Below, piece by piece: positions 21,894 through 33,351 of a stretch of 64,000 bases of DNA; position 1 is the stretch's first letter; each line of letters opens with the position of its first letter. The position numbers were made by a program, and so were the translations under genes. This DNA is from Orobanche coerulescens (lineage: Eukaryota > Streptophyta > Magnoliopsida > Lamiales > Orobanchaceae): contig CM065818.1 in the NCBI GenBank assembly GCA_033398695.1, positions 81,960,092-82,024,091 on the forward strand, read 5' to 3'. The notes under the pieces are model-generated. The model saw only the letters and a program-made list of their open reading frames with translations, did no database searches and was not told the DNA's origin.

Positions 21894-23576
21894 GGACAGT
21901 TTGGTCAGAGTTCGTCATTTATCATCCTAATCTCTTTCTCTCGTCGGTTCTTGGCGATTTGGGCGATTTTGAGAGTATTCTTCAAGGTGTAATCATCAAT
22001 CATCATCTTCAAGTCTTTGAGTTGGATTATCATCACTTCATCATCTCCAAAACATCAAATCAAAGGTATTAATTTCTTGGATCTTGAATTTCGGATTTTT
22101 GGGTTTTTCCTTCCGATTTCTTCGTGTAAGCTTGGATTATCATCGGAATATGTTGGATATGGATTATCTACCTTGGATATATATATTCCTACGGATTTAA
22201 TGGTTATTTTCGGAATTATTTCAAGAACCCTTTGGGGTTGACTTTGGTTAATTGGGGATTTTCCGATTGACGTGGTTGTAAACTTGAATTACGGATTCCT
22301 AGTGGATTATTGATATCATTGGAAGTGTTTTGATGGTTTGTAATACTCATTTTGGTGTTGGTTTCGGCATATTCGGGTTTGGATATTTCCGAAGTCGTGT
22401 GGTTGATTACATGTTCGTTAGAATGCCCCTATGAGTTTGATTATCGTTGTTTCGACCTTTGGGTTAGTCGTGTTTTGTTGTTTGATACTTGTATTGAGCG
22501 GTTGTTGGTAATTATTGTTATTCAAGGTTGTTCGAGCGACCGACATTTCATTTAGAACGTTGTTTGTGGACGGACATTCTTCATCGGTATTGTGTAAGTT
22601 AATTCTTACTCGGTTAAAAGGATATTCATTCCTTTTGTCGTTGTTCATTCATAATCATAACTCATTCATCATTGTATTAATCATATCAAAACTCGTCATT
22701 GTCAATTAATCACCTCAGTCATAAGGAACGACGGTTCCGATCATTTCATTGAGCTATCATTTATTTCACCATCATTCAATCTTGGTGAGTCATTATTCAT
22801 TTTCATTGTCACTTTTGTCATATTGTGGCATTCCGGGTCATACTGGTGTGCCGGTTGGTATGTGTAGGATTTTCATGTCGGGCACATTATAGTCGTGTGT
22901 TGGTTGGTGGCCTCAGATTGGACTGTACACACGAGTCGATTGCTCGTGAGACTGATTAGGTACAAGACCACGCGTGTTTGATCGTTGGTGGCTTGTGCAC
23001 GGACACATTTCCATCCCGGACATAGTGTGGCGCCATTCCTTTGAGCCATACTGATTAGTCGATTCATATAGCATGTTTGATTGCGTATGTTTCGACAGGA
23101 TAATTCATAATTTCAGATATATCATGATTGTGTATTTTCAACCCTTGAGGATTGTTGTTCTGTGTAACTGACCCCGTTCGGGGATTTTGTATTTCAGGTC
23201 TTGGCAAGGCAAAGGCACGGGGAGAACACGCTGACGTCGAGGAGTCCCAGTGATACTAGTAGGGGGCCCCAGTCTTTCCGTTTATTTCAGTCATTTCAGT
23301 CATGTCAGTTATTTCCGTCAAGTGTATTTCCGCTGCAACTTCCGTTTGAGATGTTTAATTATTCAGAGTGGTGTATTTTATCTTCATATAAAATACACTA
23401 GTATTCGGTATTGTCCTGGTGTGTTGTACTTGAACTCCTCATCGGAGTACTTGGTAATATAATGTGGTTCGGTACTACAATTATATTATTTAATTCATCA
23501 TCTTCATTTGCCTGGTGGGTCCCAGTCGGGGATTCACGGCACTGTAATATCCGCCCAGTTTGGGGTGTTACAGAGT

Positions 23577-23589
23577 TGGTATCGGAGCC
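23577..23589 (+). other. Gypsy-1 primer-binding site
   Basis: TGGTATCGGAGCC lies four bases after the LTR and matches the initiator tRNA-Met complement except for one base. Confidence 0.88.
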
Positions 23590-24066
23590 AGGTTTTGAAT
23601 ACTACCCTCCAAGTCATGTCTCATTTGAAATCATCGTCATCGGACTAGTATCATTGGACTTTCGCGTCACGTGTGACCTGTGCAAATGCCAAGCCAATCA
23701 GACCAAGAACTGTAAGATTTCTGATGCCATGGTATAATTTCTGGCAATAATCATTCATTCATAATTCATTAGTTAACAATCCTCATTCATCAATTTCAAT
23801 TGTGATCAAGTCGATAATGTTAACTCATTAATCACTCAATTCATTTCATTACTCAGTTGTTGATCTTGAAGATCATATCATCGATCTTGTTAAATTGTTC
23901 AAGATAATCATTTCAGTAACTTCATCAGATAATCATGTCACGTCAATTGATCATTCATGTAATCGCTGTATTTGAGCGCGTATGCTCATTTTCATCATTT
24001 TATAATATAATCATAATGTGATACTCATGCGAGATATATAATCATCATATGACTTTCCACTTCAGT
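23590..24066 (+). other. Gypsy-1 leader
   Basis: This non-coding leader of about 480 bases, with many cattcat/caattcatt-type repeats, matches 55220-55697 of Gypsy-2. A diverged second copy sits inside the interior at about 26860-27210. Confidence 0.75.
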
Positions 24067-24663
24067 ATGGAAAGGGCTGGCAGAGGACGTGGAGGACGAG
24101 GCCGCGGTGCGGACCGAAACCTGGGAATTAATCACTCGCTGCCGGGAAATCGTGCCCAGGGCTCGGCTCGATCAGAAGATGTTCGGGTTGATCCACTCAC
24201 TTTTATGCAGGCCATGATGACCCATGTGCAGTTGCTCAATCATCATTGCGCCACTCTGACGGGATTAATCGAGAGAACTCTCCCGTATGAGCCAGCTGCT
24301 AAGGAAAGTGCTGAACAACAACCTTCACTCGTCAGCAAGAAATCAACGAAGCGTAATCAATCCGAAGGCGGTCAGTCAACCTTCAAGAAACCTCGTGTGA
24401 GTCCTATCGGTTCTGAGCGACCTCCTTCGGCGCATAATCGTGCGGAATCTCATTCCCGAGCGGCCAATTTTGCCATCACCTGTTATAACTGCGGGGACCT
24501 TGGTCATGTCAGTACCAAGTGTCCGAGACAGTCTGTCACGTGCTATAATTGTGGGAATTTTGGGCATAAGGCCCGTTTTGCCGAAAGGACTCGTGTCGGC
24601 TCGCGGCATCTCGTGCCCAAACAATCGGCGATTCAGACCGATCGCTTTGTCAGCGTCGTTTAA
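24067..24663 (+). pseudogene. gag: Gypsy-1 gag, internally deleted
   Basis: The frame starts [14 protein letters not shown] at ATG 24067 and resembles the Gypsy-2 Gag N-terminus, including the conserved [10 protein letters not shown]. After FMQAMM it jumps directly to QLLNHHC. Compared with Gypsy-2 this removes about 180 codons, including the gag core (55930-56455 there). The first CCHC knuckle, CYNCGDLGHVSTKC, is intact. The second begins CYNCGNFGHKARF, but a lost base shifts the frame before its last Cys. The product could not assemble. Confidence 0.9.
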
Positions 24664-25192
24664 GACAATGGAAGCAAACAAAGGTGGAGCTCATATGTAT
24701 CAGACGGGAGCGTCCGGTTCGGGGTCCGGCAGGTCCCGGATTCATGTGATGAAGAGGATCGACGATCCGGTGGCCCGAACGATCTCAGGTATACTCGTAA
24801 TTTTATTTCAACCCGTGTGTACCTTTTGATACTGGTGCACCGCATTCATTCATTTTCAAGCCATGATTGAATAAACTTAATTTGGATAGTCCTATTGCTT
24901 GTGGACCTCATACCATCGGTGTACCTGACGATAGAAGATTTTCGGAAATCATACCAAGGTAAGCTTAATGACCGCAATTAGTTAGTGGACCTAATCGTGG
25001 TGAATTTATCTAAGGACGATTTAATATTGAGTGTTAATTATATGGATTGTCATGATGCCGTTCTCAATGTTCGTAAGCACATGGTCACTATCATTTTCGT
25101 CGTTGGTCGTCGAATGTGTACTTCAGGGAGGTAATCCCCGTTGTCCCAGAAGGATTACTATTATGATGGAAGCAGAGAAATTTCGCAGGCGA
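24664..25192 (+). pseudogene. pol: Gypsy-1 protease remnant
   Basis: Shifted frames preserve FDTGA (24825-24839), the aspartic protease active site that Gypsy-2 has lost. Pieces such as GVPDDRR follow, corresponding to GLPDGRR of Gypsy-2. Many stops and frameshifts occur. Confidence 0.75.
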
Positions 25193-25975
25193 GTTGTTCA
25201 GTCATTCATTGTATCATTTTCATCGATTGGCCTTTCTAAGGCAATCGAGTTATTCAATCATTCATTGTATCATTTTCATCGATTGGCCTTTCTAAGGCAA
25301 TCGAGTTATTCAGTCATTCATTGTATCATTTTCATCGATTGGCCTTTCTAAGGCAATCGAGTTATTCAATCATTCATTGTATCATTTTCATCGATTGGCC
25401 TTTCTAAGGCAATCGAGTTATTCAATCATTCATTGTATCATTTTCATCGATTGGCCTTTCTAAGGCAATCGAGCTATTCAATCATTCATTGTATCATTTT
25501 CATCGATTGGCCTTTCTAAGGCAATCGAGTTATTCAATCATTCATTGTATCATTTTCATCGATTGGCCTTTCTAAGGCAATCGAGTTATTCAATCATTCA
25601 TTGTATCATTTTCATCGATTGGCCTTTTTAAGGCAATCGAGCTATTCAATCATTCATTGTATCATTTTCATCGATTGGCCTTTCTAAGGCAATCGAGCTA
25701 TTCAATCATTCATTGTATCATTTTCATCGATTGGCCTTTCTAAGGCAATCGAGTTATTCAATCATTCATTGTATCATTTTCATCGATTGGCCTTTCTAAG
25801 GCAATCGAGCTATTTAATCATTCATTGCATCATTTTCACCGATTGGCATTTCTAAGGCAATCGAGATGTTCAATCATTCATTGTATCACTTTTTATCGAT
25901 TGACCATTCTCGCAATCGAAATGTTCAATCATTCGTGGTATCATTGTCATCGTTTGACGATGTATTCCGCATTTG
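25193..25975 (+). repeat. 56-bp minisatellite, about 14 units, inside Gypsy-1 pol
   Basis: The anchor gtatcatttt recurs at 25211, 25267, 25323 and every 56 bases to 25771, then in decayed units to about 25940. Each unit contains TCGATTGGCCTT-TCT-AAGGCAATCGA, a near-perfect hairpin. Units alternate between gagttattcaa and gagctattcaa variants. Gypsy-2 has no such array at the homologous place near 57410-57480. Confidence 0.95.
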
Positions 25976-26785
25976 AGTTATCCGTTGCTTTCATAGAGTA
26001 GTGGAATTCGGGAGCGAGTTGGGAGCCAGACGTCCCCATTATCGAAGACACCGTATCGGATGGCCCCGACCAAATGCGGGAGTTGAAGAATCAACTTGAG
26101 GAATTGTTCGAGAAAGGTTATATCCGACCGAAAAGGCCCTCGTAGGGAGCACCGATCTTGCTTGTCAAGAAGTAGGATGGTTCTTTTCGCTTGTGTATCG
26201 ATTATCGGGCGTTGAACAGGGTGATGATCTAGAGTAGTATCCCTTACCCCGTATTGATGATCTTTTAGATCAACTTCAGGGAGCTTCAGTATTTTCCAAG
26301 ATCGACTTAAGATCTGGATATCATCAGTTGCGGATTCGAGAGTCGGATATCACGAGGACGGTTTTTCGAACACGCTATGGTCATTATGAGTTTGCGGTTA
26401 TGCCGGTTGGGTTGATTATTACACCTGCGGTATTCATGGAGTTAATGAATCAGGTTTTCATCGACTTTTGGATCAGTTTGTTGTTGTCTTCATCGATGAC
26501 ATTTTGATTATTCTCGTGACCGGGAGGAACACGAGGTTCATTTTCATCGTGCTCGACGTGTTAAGACGAGAGCAACTTTATGGGAAGTTTTCCAAAGGTG
26601 AGTCTTGGATGTCCGGTGACTTTTCTCGGACTGTAATTTCATCAGATGGTGTGCGTGTTGATCCTCAGAAGACGAAGGCTATCCAAGATTGGTCACCTCC
26701 GAAGAATGTTAAGCAAATCCGAAGCTTTCTCGGATTAGCCGGCTATTATCGGCGGTTTGTGGAAGGATTTTCTAAAAATTTTTCA
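25976..26785 (+). pseudogene. pol: Gypsy-1 reverse transcriptase remnant
   Basis: Mixed frames align with Gypsy-2 [16 protein letters not shown] (about 26080-26120), [15 protein letters not shown] (about 26178-26222), RYGHYEF, the catalytic FIDDIL (near 26490) and [17 protein letters not shown] (about 26729-26780). Stops (near 26142, 26173 and 26230) and frameshifts disrupt it. Homology ends at about 26785, so the RNase H and integrase seen in Gypsy-2 are absent. Confidence 0.88.
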
Positions 26786-28049
26786 GTCAATTCATTCATC
26801 ACTCAGTTAACCTCATTGTTCAATTAATTCATTCATCACTCAGTTAATCTCATTGTTCAATTAATTCATTCATCACGGAGTCAATCTCATTGTTCGATTA
26901 ATTTATTAACCATCCAGTCCATCTCACGGTTCAGTTGTTGATCTTGTGAATCAATTTTTTCAATCTTGTGAACTTGTTCAAGGTAATCATTTCAGGAATT
27001 TCATCAGATAGGCTTGTCACCTCACTTGATTTTTCATGCGATCTTCTCATATTACGGCGTCATGTCGACGATCGTTTTATTGCATTATTAATGCATCCAT
27101 TTTGTTAGAGCATGTATGCTCATTGTTATCATTCCGTCTCGTAATCATAATGCAATCTTCATACGAGATCTGTAATTATCACGTGACTTTCCTGCCTCGG
27201 TATGGAAAGAGTTCAGAGGGACATCGGACTCCGACGTCCAAGAGATCGTTTCTAGTCGTATTCATGCTGGGAGAGCATCTTCATCTCAGACGACGAGTTC
27301 GACTGTTGTTTGCTTAAACAGTGATACAACAGGACATTCATCACCGGTGTTGAGCAAGTTAATTCTTGCTCGGTAATAGGATAATCATTCATTTCATCGT
27401 CGTTCAATTGTTCGCATAGGTCATTCATCGTATATCAATCACGTTAAGACTTATATTTATCAACCAATCATTCACTTCTCGGGGAATAATGATTCCAATA
27501 ATTTCATTTGAGTTATCACTCATTTCGTTATTAGTTCACCTCGGCGAGTTATTCTTGATCCTTGTCGGATTTCTAATCATTTATCATTCATCTTAGTCAC
27601 TCTTGTTTTGGTAGCCTTTCGGGGTCATTTTAAGCAGTGAGTTCAGATTTGGGTCTTCGTTGAATCGTTGGGATCGAGGACATCGATGATTTGGAGGATA
27701 TCGATGTTGGGTACATTTGATATATAGCCTTGTCTTTCAGATGACTATATAACTCAATCCGTAATAATGTGTCGTGGTTGTGGATCATTTATTGTTGATC
27801 TATCTTATAATGATCGTATTTGAGAACCTTGAGATTTTGAGATCGTTTGATGCATTCCTTTTGGTGTCGTACCGAGACTTCGTGATATTCGGGAGATCGT
27901 TCACTGTGATCCGAGACGTCAAGACTTGGGGACTTGGGCGTGCAATTGATTTGGTCCCGAGAACTTTTTGGACTTTATTGTTTGCAGATCGTGAGGGATA
28001 GTTCATATCCCGAGTTGTTTACCCTTAGTTTCGGGGACGAAACTCTTTT
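26786..28049 (+). other. Gypsy-1 rearranged 3' interior
   Basis: First come about three tandem copies of a 37-bp tcattcatcactcagtta-type unit (26795-26930). Next is a diverged duplicate of the leader and gag start (about 26860-27240). Then about 27340-27640 is homologous to the R/U5 part of the element's own LTR (22571-22835), in direct orientation. The remainder to 28049 is unassigned and ends in ttcggggacgaaact, the usual block before the PPT. No intact ORF with a recognisable domain exists. Confidence 0.65.
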
Positions 28050-28060
28050 AAGGGGGGGTG
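28050..28060 (+). other. Gypsy-1 polypurine tract
   Basis: AAGGGGGGGTG lies two bases before the 3' LTR and follows a tttcggggacgaaact block. Confidence 0.85.
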
Positions 28061-28062
28061 TA

Positions 28063-30536
28063 TGTAATACCCGGTTGTAATTCAGTAATTATCATTCAGT
28101 AATTGATACTCAGTAATTTTCACTCATTATTAATCATTTGTCACTCAGATTCAGTCATGGTATTCATCATTCAGAGTAATTGTATCGTGTACCAATCGTC
28201 ATTCATCACTAATCTGATTGGAGTTTCGTGCCGTGTTTATCGTCATGGTCATTTTCGTTGCGAGCTGTGCGTGAGGAGTAGCGCATGCTACGTACTCATT
28301 CTAGCGTACGCTAATTGGGTATAGGTAGCGCACGCTACCACTCAGCATTAGCGCACGCTAAGGTTACCCTGGCTGCAGTCCAGAAGGTACTGGACTGCAG
28401 GTGAGTTATAAGTAGCGCACGCTACGAATGGTAAGTAGCGCGCGCTAGTGAGTTGTAGTAGCGCACGCTAATATGTGGTGCAACGCACGCTAAGGACAGA
28501 TCAGGTTGAGTCCAGTAGCTACTGGGCTGCATTGGATTAATTCATAGCGCACGCTATGTGTTGTTTTTAGCGTACGCAACCGATTATATAGCGCACGCTA
28601 AATAATGGTTGTAGCGCACGCTATCGAGGTCAGATCAGAGAACAGCGGTTCTTCGGACTCCGATCGGGCATCAAATTATTCGTTAGCGCACGCTAACTAT
28701 GGGCTTTAACGTACGCTAGTACTATGGTCGTAGCGCACGCTACAAAAGGTACGTAGCGCGCGCTACCGTGTTCGGACAGTGGGTACTGGACTACCCAAAC
28801 TACTCGTTAGCGCACGCTATTCATAAGGGCTAGCGCACGCTAACCTGGATCGCTATAAATCGATGCTTTGGTCGAGTTCGTCATTTATCATCCTAATCTC
28901 TTTCTCTCGTCGGTTCTTGGCGATTTGGGCGATTTTGAGAGTATTCTTCAAGGTGTAATCATCAATCATCATCTTCAAGTCTTTGAGTTGGATTATCATC
29001 ACTTCATCATCTCCAAAACATCAAATCAAAGGTATTAATTTCTTGGATCTTGAATTTCGGATTTTTGGGTTTTTCCTTCCGATTTCTTCGTGTAAGCTTG
29101 GATTATCATCGTAATATGTTGGATATGGATTATCTACCTTGGATATATATATTCCTACGGATTTAATGGTTATTTTCGGAATTATTTCAAGAACCCTTTG
29201 GGGTTGACTTTGGTTAATTGGGGATTTTCCGATTGACGTGGTTGTAAACTTGAATTACGGATTCCTAGTGGATTATTGATATCATTGGAAGTGTTTTGAT
29301 GGTTTGTAATACTCATTTTGGTGTTGGTTTCGGCATATTCGGGTTTGGATATTTCCGAAGTCATGTGGTTGATTACATGTTCGTTAGAATGCCCCTATGA
29401 GTTTGATTATCGTTGTTTCGACCTTTGGGTTAGTCGTGTTTTGTTGTTTGATACTTGTATTGAGCGGTTGTTGGTAATTATTGTTATTCAAGGTTGTTCG
29501 AGCGACCGACATTTCATTTAGGACGTTGTTCGTGGACGGACATTCTTCATCGGTATTGTGTAAGTTAATTCTTACTCGGTTAAAAGGATATTCATTCCTT
29601 TTGTCGTTGTTCATTCATAATCATAACTCATTCATCATTGTATTAATCATATCAAAACTCGTCATTGTCAATTAATCACCTCAGTCATAAGGAACGATGG
29701 TTCCGATCATTTCATTGAGCTATCATTCATTTCACCATCATTCAATCTTGGTGAGTCATTATTCATTTTCATTGTCACTTTTGTCATATTGTGGCATTCC
29801 GGGTCATATTGGCGTGCCGGTTGGTATGTGTAGGATTTTCATGTCGGGCACATTATAGTCGTGTGTTGGTTGGTGGCCTTAGATTGGACTGTGCACACGA
29901 GTCGATTGCTCGTGAGACTGATTAGGTACAAGACCACGCGTGTTTGATCGTTGGTGGATTGTGCACGGACACATTTCCATCCCGGACGTAGTGTGGCGCC
30001 ATTCCTTTGAGCCGTACTGATTAGTCGATTCATATAGCATGTTTGATTGCGTATGTTTCGACAGGATAATTCATAATTTCAGATATATCATGATTGTGTA
30101 TTTTCAACCCTTGAGGATTGTTGTTCTGTGTAACTGACCCCGTTCGGGGATTTTGTATTTCAGGTCTTGGCAAGGCAAAGGCACGGGGAGAACACGCTGA
30201 CGTCGAGGAGTCCCAGTGATACTAGTAGGGGGCCCCAGTCTTTCCGTTTATTTCAGTCATTTCAGTCATGTCGATTATTTCACAAGTGTATTTCCGCTGC
30301 AACTTCCGTTTGAGATGTTTAATTATTCAGAGTGGTGTATTTTATCTTCATATAAAATACACTAGTATTCGGTATTGTCCTGGTGTGTTGTACTTGAACT
30401 CCTCATCGGAGTACTTGGTAATATAATGTGGTTCAGTACTACAATTATATTATTTAATTCATCATCTTCATTTGCCTGGTGGGTCCCAGTCGGGGATTCA
30501 CGGCACTGTAATATCCGCCCAGTTTGGGGTGTTACA
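28063..30536 (+). repeat. Gypsy-1 3' LTR (2474 bp)
   Basis: It is almost identical to the 5' LTR. The palindrome array spans about 28279-28843 and a TATA box follows (ctataaatcg near 28853). Most differences are single bases, but several clustered substitutions fall at CAG/CTG sites (28643-28669, 28845-28880 and about 30268-30285). The TSD TCCAC follows at 30537-30541. Confidence 0.95.
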
Positions 30537-32522
30537 TCCACAACCCGATCACACATATCAACATATTCCCAAGGCTTATTCGCATCCCGTGCTAACAAGC
30601 CACATTCCTCAGATGTTCCCGCAGAACATACACGAGTGAATAACCAAATGAGAAATCATATCGAATCACATGTCACCGTGACAATAGTCACGTGACCATA
30701 ACCATACTCACATTCATAGTTATCCTGTCATCGTACTAGCAAGCTACGAACCTCGGAGCCTCCAAGAGATGTACCCGATTGGACAACTCATGACACGTAC
30801 ATCACATAACCAAATCACAACCATAAGTTATCCAGGCATCGCACTAACAAGCTACGAACCTCAGAGTCCCTGCAAGACATACCCAGATTGGATAACTCCA
30901 AAAGTTATCCCGGCATCGGGCTAGAAAGTCACGAACCTCGGAGTGCCTGCAAGACATACCCGATGAATAACCATACGGCCCTGCCCAACCCATACTAGCA
31001 AGTATGAATCCTGAATATTCCACAATCTTACCCGGTAGCACATCACTTAGAACAATCACACAACAATAGGCACACACCAAGCCAAACAACACGAAGCATC
31101 ACAACCTCCTTTCAAAGGAGTGACGACCAATATCACAACATGCCACATTCTCACCGAACAAAAACACGTATCGATACACGATCCCCGACAATTCATCACG
31201 GTATATTACACTTACGAAATATGTTTATAACATCTTCCAATATACAACACATACTCACATAATTCGAATGCACATTTACTCACGAAGCATACGAGTTATC
31301 TTGAAGAAAACCCTTTTTATCGAGAATATGCCGATCCTTTTAAAATTCTTCAAAACATTCAAGTTCCACATATAATCAATTACTAACTACCACATCTACG
31401 AAACACAAAGTGTATGAGCAAGATACTTGCCTCGAAACTATGAACAACCGAACAACAAACGGATGAGGTTGAGCAGTCCTCGAGTTTCCAAAAATGACCA
31501 AGAACTCGACAACTCCACGAGAACTACGAAAATAACACCTGCACGAATCAATAACACTAATCGGAATCCAAAACCATCCTAAGAACAACAAGGATCTAAG
31601 TGTTCTCAAGAAAATCAAGAATCATTGCTCTGGGTGATATGAAATCAATAATTGGGTTACCAATCTGAAGATCATGGTCAAGTCAACAAGAATACATAAC
31701 CGATCGGATGAGATCAGGTAAGAATCACGAATCAAAGGGAAAACCCCAAATATTTCTCAACTAGGGTTCTGCGGGAGTAAATACTCTGATCCGAAATGAA
31801 AACCAGTTACATGATGATAATAACATGAAGGAAACTCACCAAGATTATGTTTGAAGATGAAGATCTCTCCTGATCTTCCTGAAAGACCTGTCCCGTCGAC
31901 CGGAAGTGAAAAGGAGAGAAAAAGAAAGAAAAATGAGAAACGGAGCCTACTGTCCAGTATTTGTACTGGACAGTTACTAGCATGCGCTAAACACCCTGTA
32001 TTAGCGCGCGCTAACGGGTTCAACGCCCTAGAAAACTCCGCCCGCAACACGGTTAGCATGCGCTAGCTAATATGCCTAGCGTGCGCTAACGGGTCACGAA
32101 TCCAGTCCAGTAGTTCCTGGACTCGTCTGCACCTACCAGGTAGCGTGTGCTAGAAAGAACAATTATCGTGCGCTAGGCAGACGATAGCGTGCGCTATCAA
32201 CCAACCATAGCGTGCGCTAACGAGACTCCATTCCCAGTCTAGTAGCTCCTGGACTGCCTCTGAACTTCCAGTTGGCATGCGCTACACAGCCGGTAGCATG
32301 CGCTAACAATGACACAGTAGCGCGCACTACACTACAAACGATAGCGTGTGCTACAAGACAATGAGTCAAAAACTCATGCAACGATCTGGAACGAAAATCA
32401 AACACGTGTCAACTCATGACAGGACCATACGTGGCACAACATTCCAAAGACATGGGCAATGCCAATCCGATAACCCACAGAAAAACTCAGCAAAAAGTGG
32501 AACGAAGATCTCGGGTATAACA
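30537..32522 (-). repeat. TRG-1 3' LTR, unit B, right part
   Basis: This continues the LTR interrupted at 21091. It contains the tandem 70-bp blocks, leader, TATA region and palindrome array (31978-32353), and ends at gggtataaca 32522. The two pieces sum to about the length of the unit A LTR. It differs from unit A by scattered substitutions. Confidence 0.9.
31978..32353 (-). promoter_or_regulatory. Phased palindrome array, TRG-1 U3 (unit B)
   Basis: The array has the same twelve-slot layout as unit A, from tagcatgcgcta at 31978 to tagcgtgtgcta at 32342. At the TATA position (31952-31971) unit B has a perfect 8-bp-arm palindrome, GTCCAGTA-TTTG-TACTGGAC. The spacer palindrome therefore overlies the TATA site, and the TATA sequence itself is altered to TACAAATA on the minus strand. 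Confidence 0.82.
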
Positions 32523-33351
32523 TTGTACCCCTCTTAAAAGAAATTTCGGCCCCGAAACTTAAAACATAAAACGATCACCACAAAACAATCTCTGACAACA
32601 CATGTTATCCTTTGCCGATGACCTGCTACGAATCACATGCAGCACGTGGCTGCTACCATCCATATCGCTACGCCAGAATGATAACAAAATGCAACGAACA
32701 AAAAAATCGATATGGTTGACTAGCTCGAACAGTACGTCAGGCAAAATGCAAATTAAATGCTGAGCAAATATAAAATTCCACCACCCGAGGGTCGGAAGAT
32801 CGACAGCAAAGCTAATTTACCAAACTAAAGGAAATTACGAAGTGATCTGAATGCTCAAAAATCACGATACGAGAGCAACAAAAAAATCAGACAACAAACG
32901 ATCGAACCAGAACGATCGAGAAAATAACGGTCGAACAGTCATATTCGAATCACGACGAACAACAAAAATCAAATAGCACCTCGAAGTTCTCACCTCGACT
33001 CACAACAATAGGTGGTCTTGTAAAAATGACAAGATATGCATTTACATAAGAATCACATGAATGGAGCCGTATTCAGAAAAAGTCATAACGACAAACGAAT
33101 TTCTCCGAAACAGTACCACAACTAGTCCAACAATGAAAAGTGAAGAATAGAACAAGTTCAGAAAATATCAACGAATACAAATGAGTCGATAGAGTTGAAA
33201 ATACGTAAGTGCAAAATCCGATCCACTTCTAACAAAAGAAGTTTATCCCCAAAATTCGAAACAACAAGGCAAGAGAAAAACATAACACACAACTGGTAGT
33301 TAACAACTCTCAGGGACCCCTCAGAGTCAAATCCTGATATCAGTGCTCAAG
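32523..33351 (-). other. TRG-1 PPT and non-coding 3' interior (unit B)
   Basis: The PPT (minus strand, 32543-32523) and the gag-to-PPT region match unit A but include a stretch near 32993-33040 missing there. No pol domain is present. Confidence 0.7.

Larger units (their letters stand above)
21092..23572 (+). repeat. Gypsy-1 5' LTR (2481 bp)
   Basis: The LTR contains an 18-copy palindrome array (21308-21873), a TATA box (21886) and a long R/U5. At about 22850-23040 is the block gtgtgccggttggtatgtgtagg, shared with Gypsy-2 and Gypsy-3. ORFs in it have no domain. Confidence 0.95.
21092..30536 (+). mobile_element. Gypsy-1: Ty3/gypsy element with intact LTRs and degenerate interior (9.4 kb)
   Basis: LTRs at 21092-23572 and 28063-30536 begin TGTAATACCCGG and end GTGTTACA, flanked by the TSD TCCAC (21087-21091 and 30537-30541). 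The interior has a PBS, a deleted gag, a ruined protease, a 56-bp minisatellite, partial RT, a chimeric stretch resembling leader plus LTR, and a PPT. RNase H and integrase are missing. Chromovirus/Tekay-like lineage is suggested by similarity to Gypsy-2, but no chromodomain is seen. Young LTRs with a dead interior imply mobilisation in trans. Confidence 0.95.
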
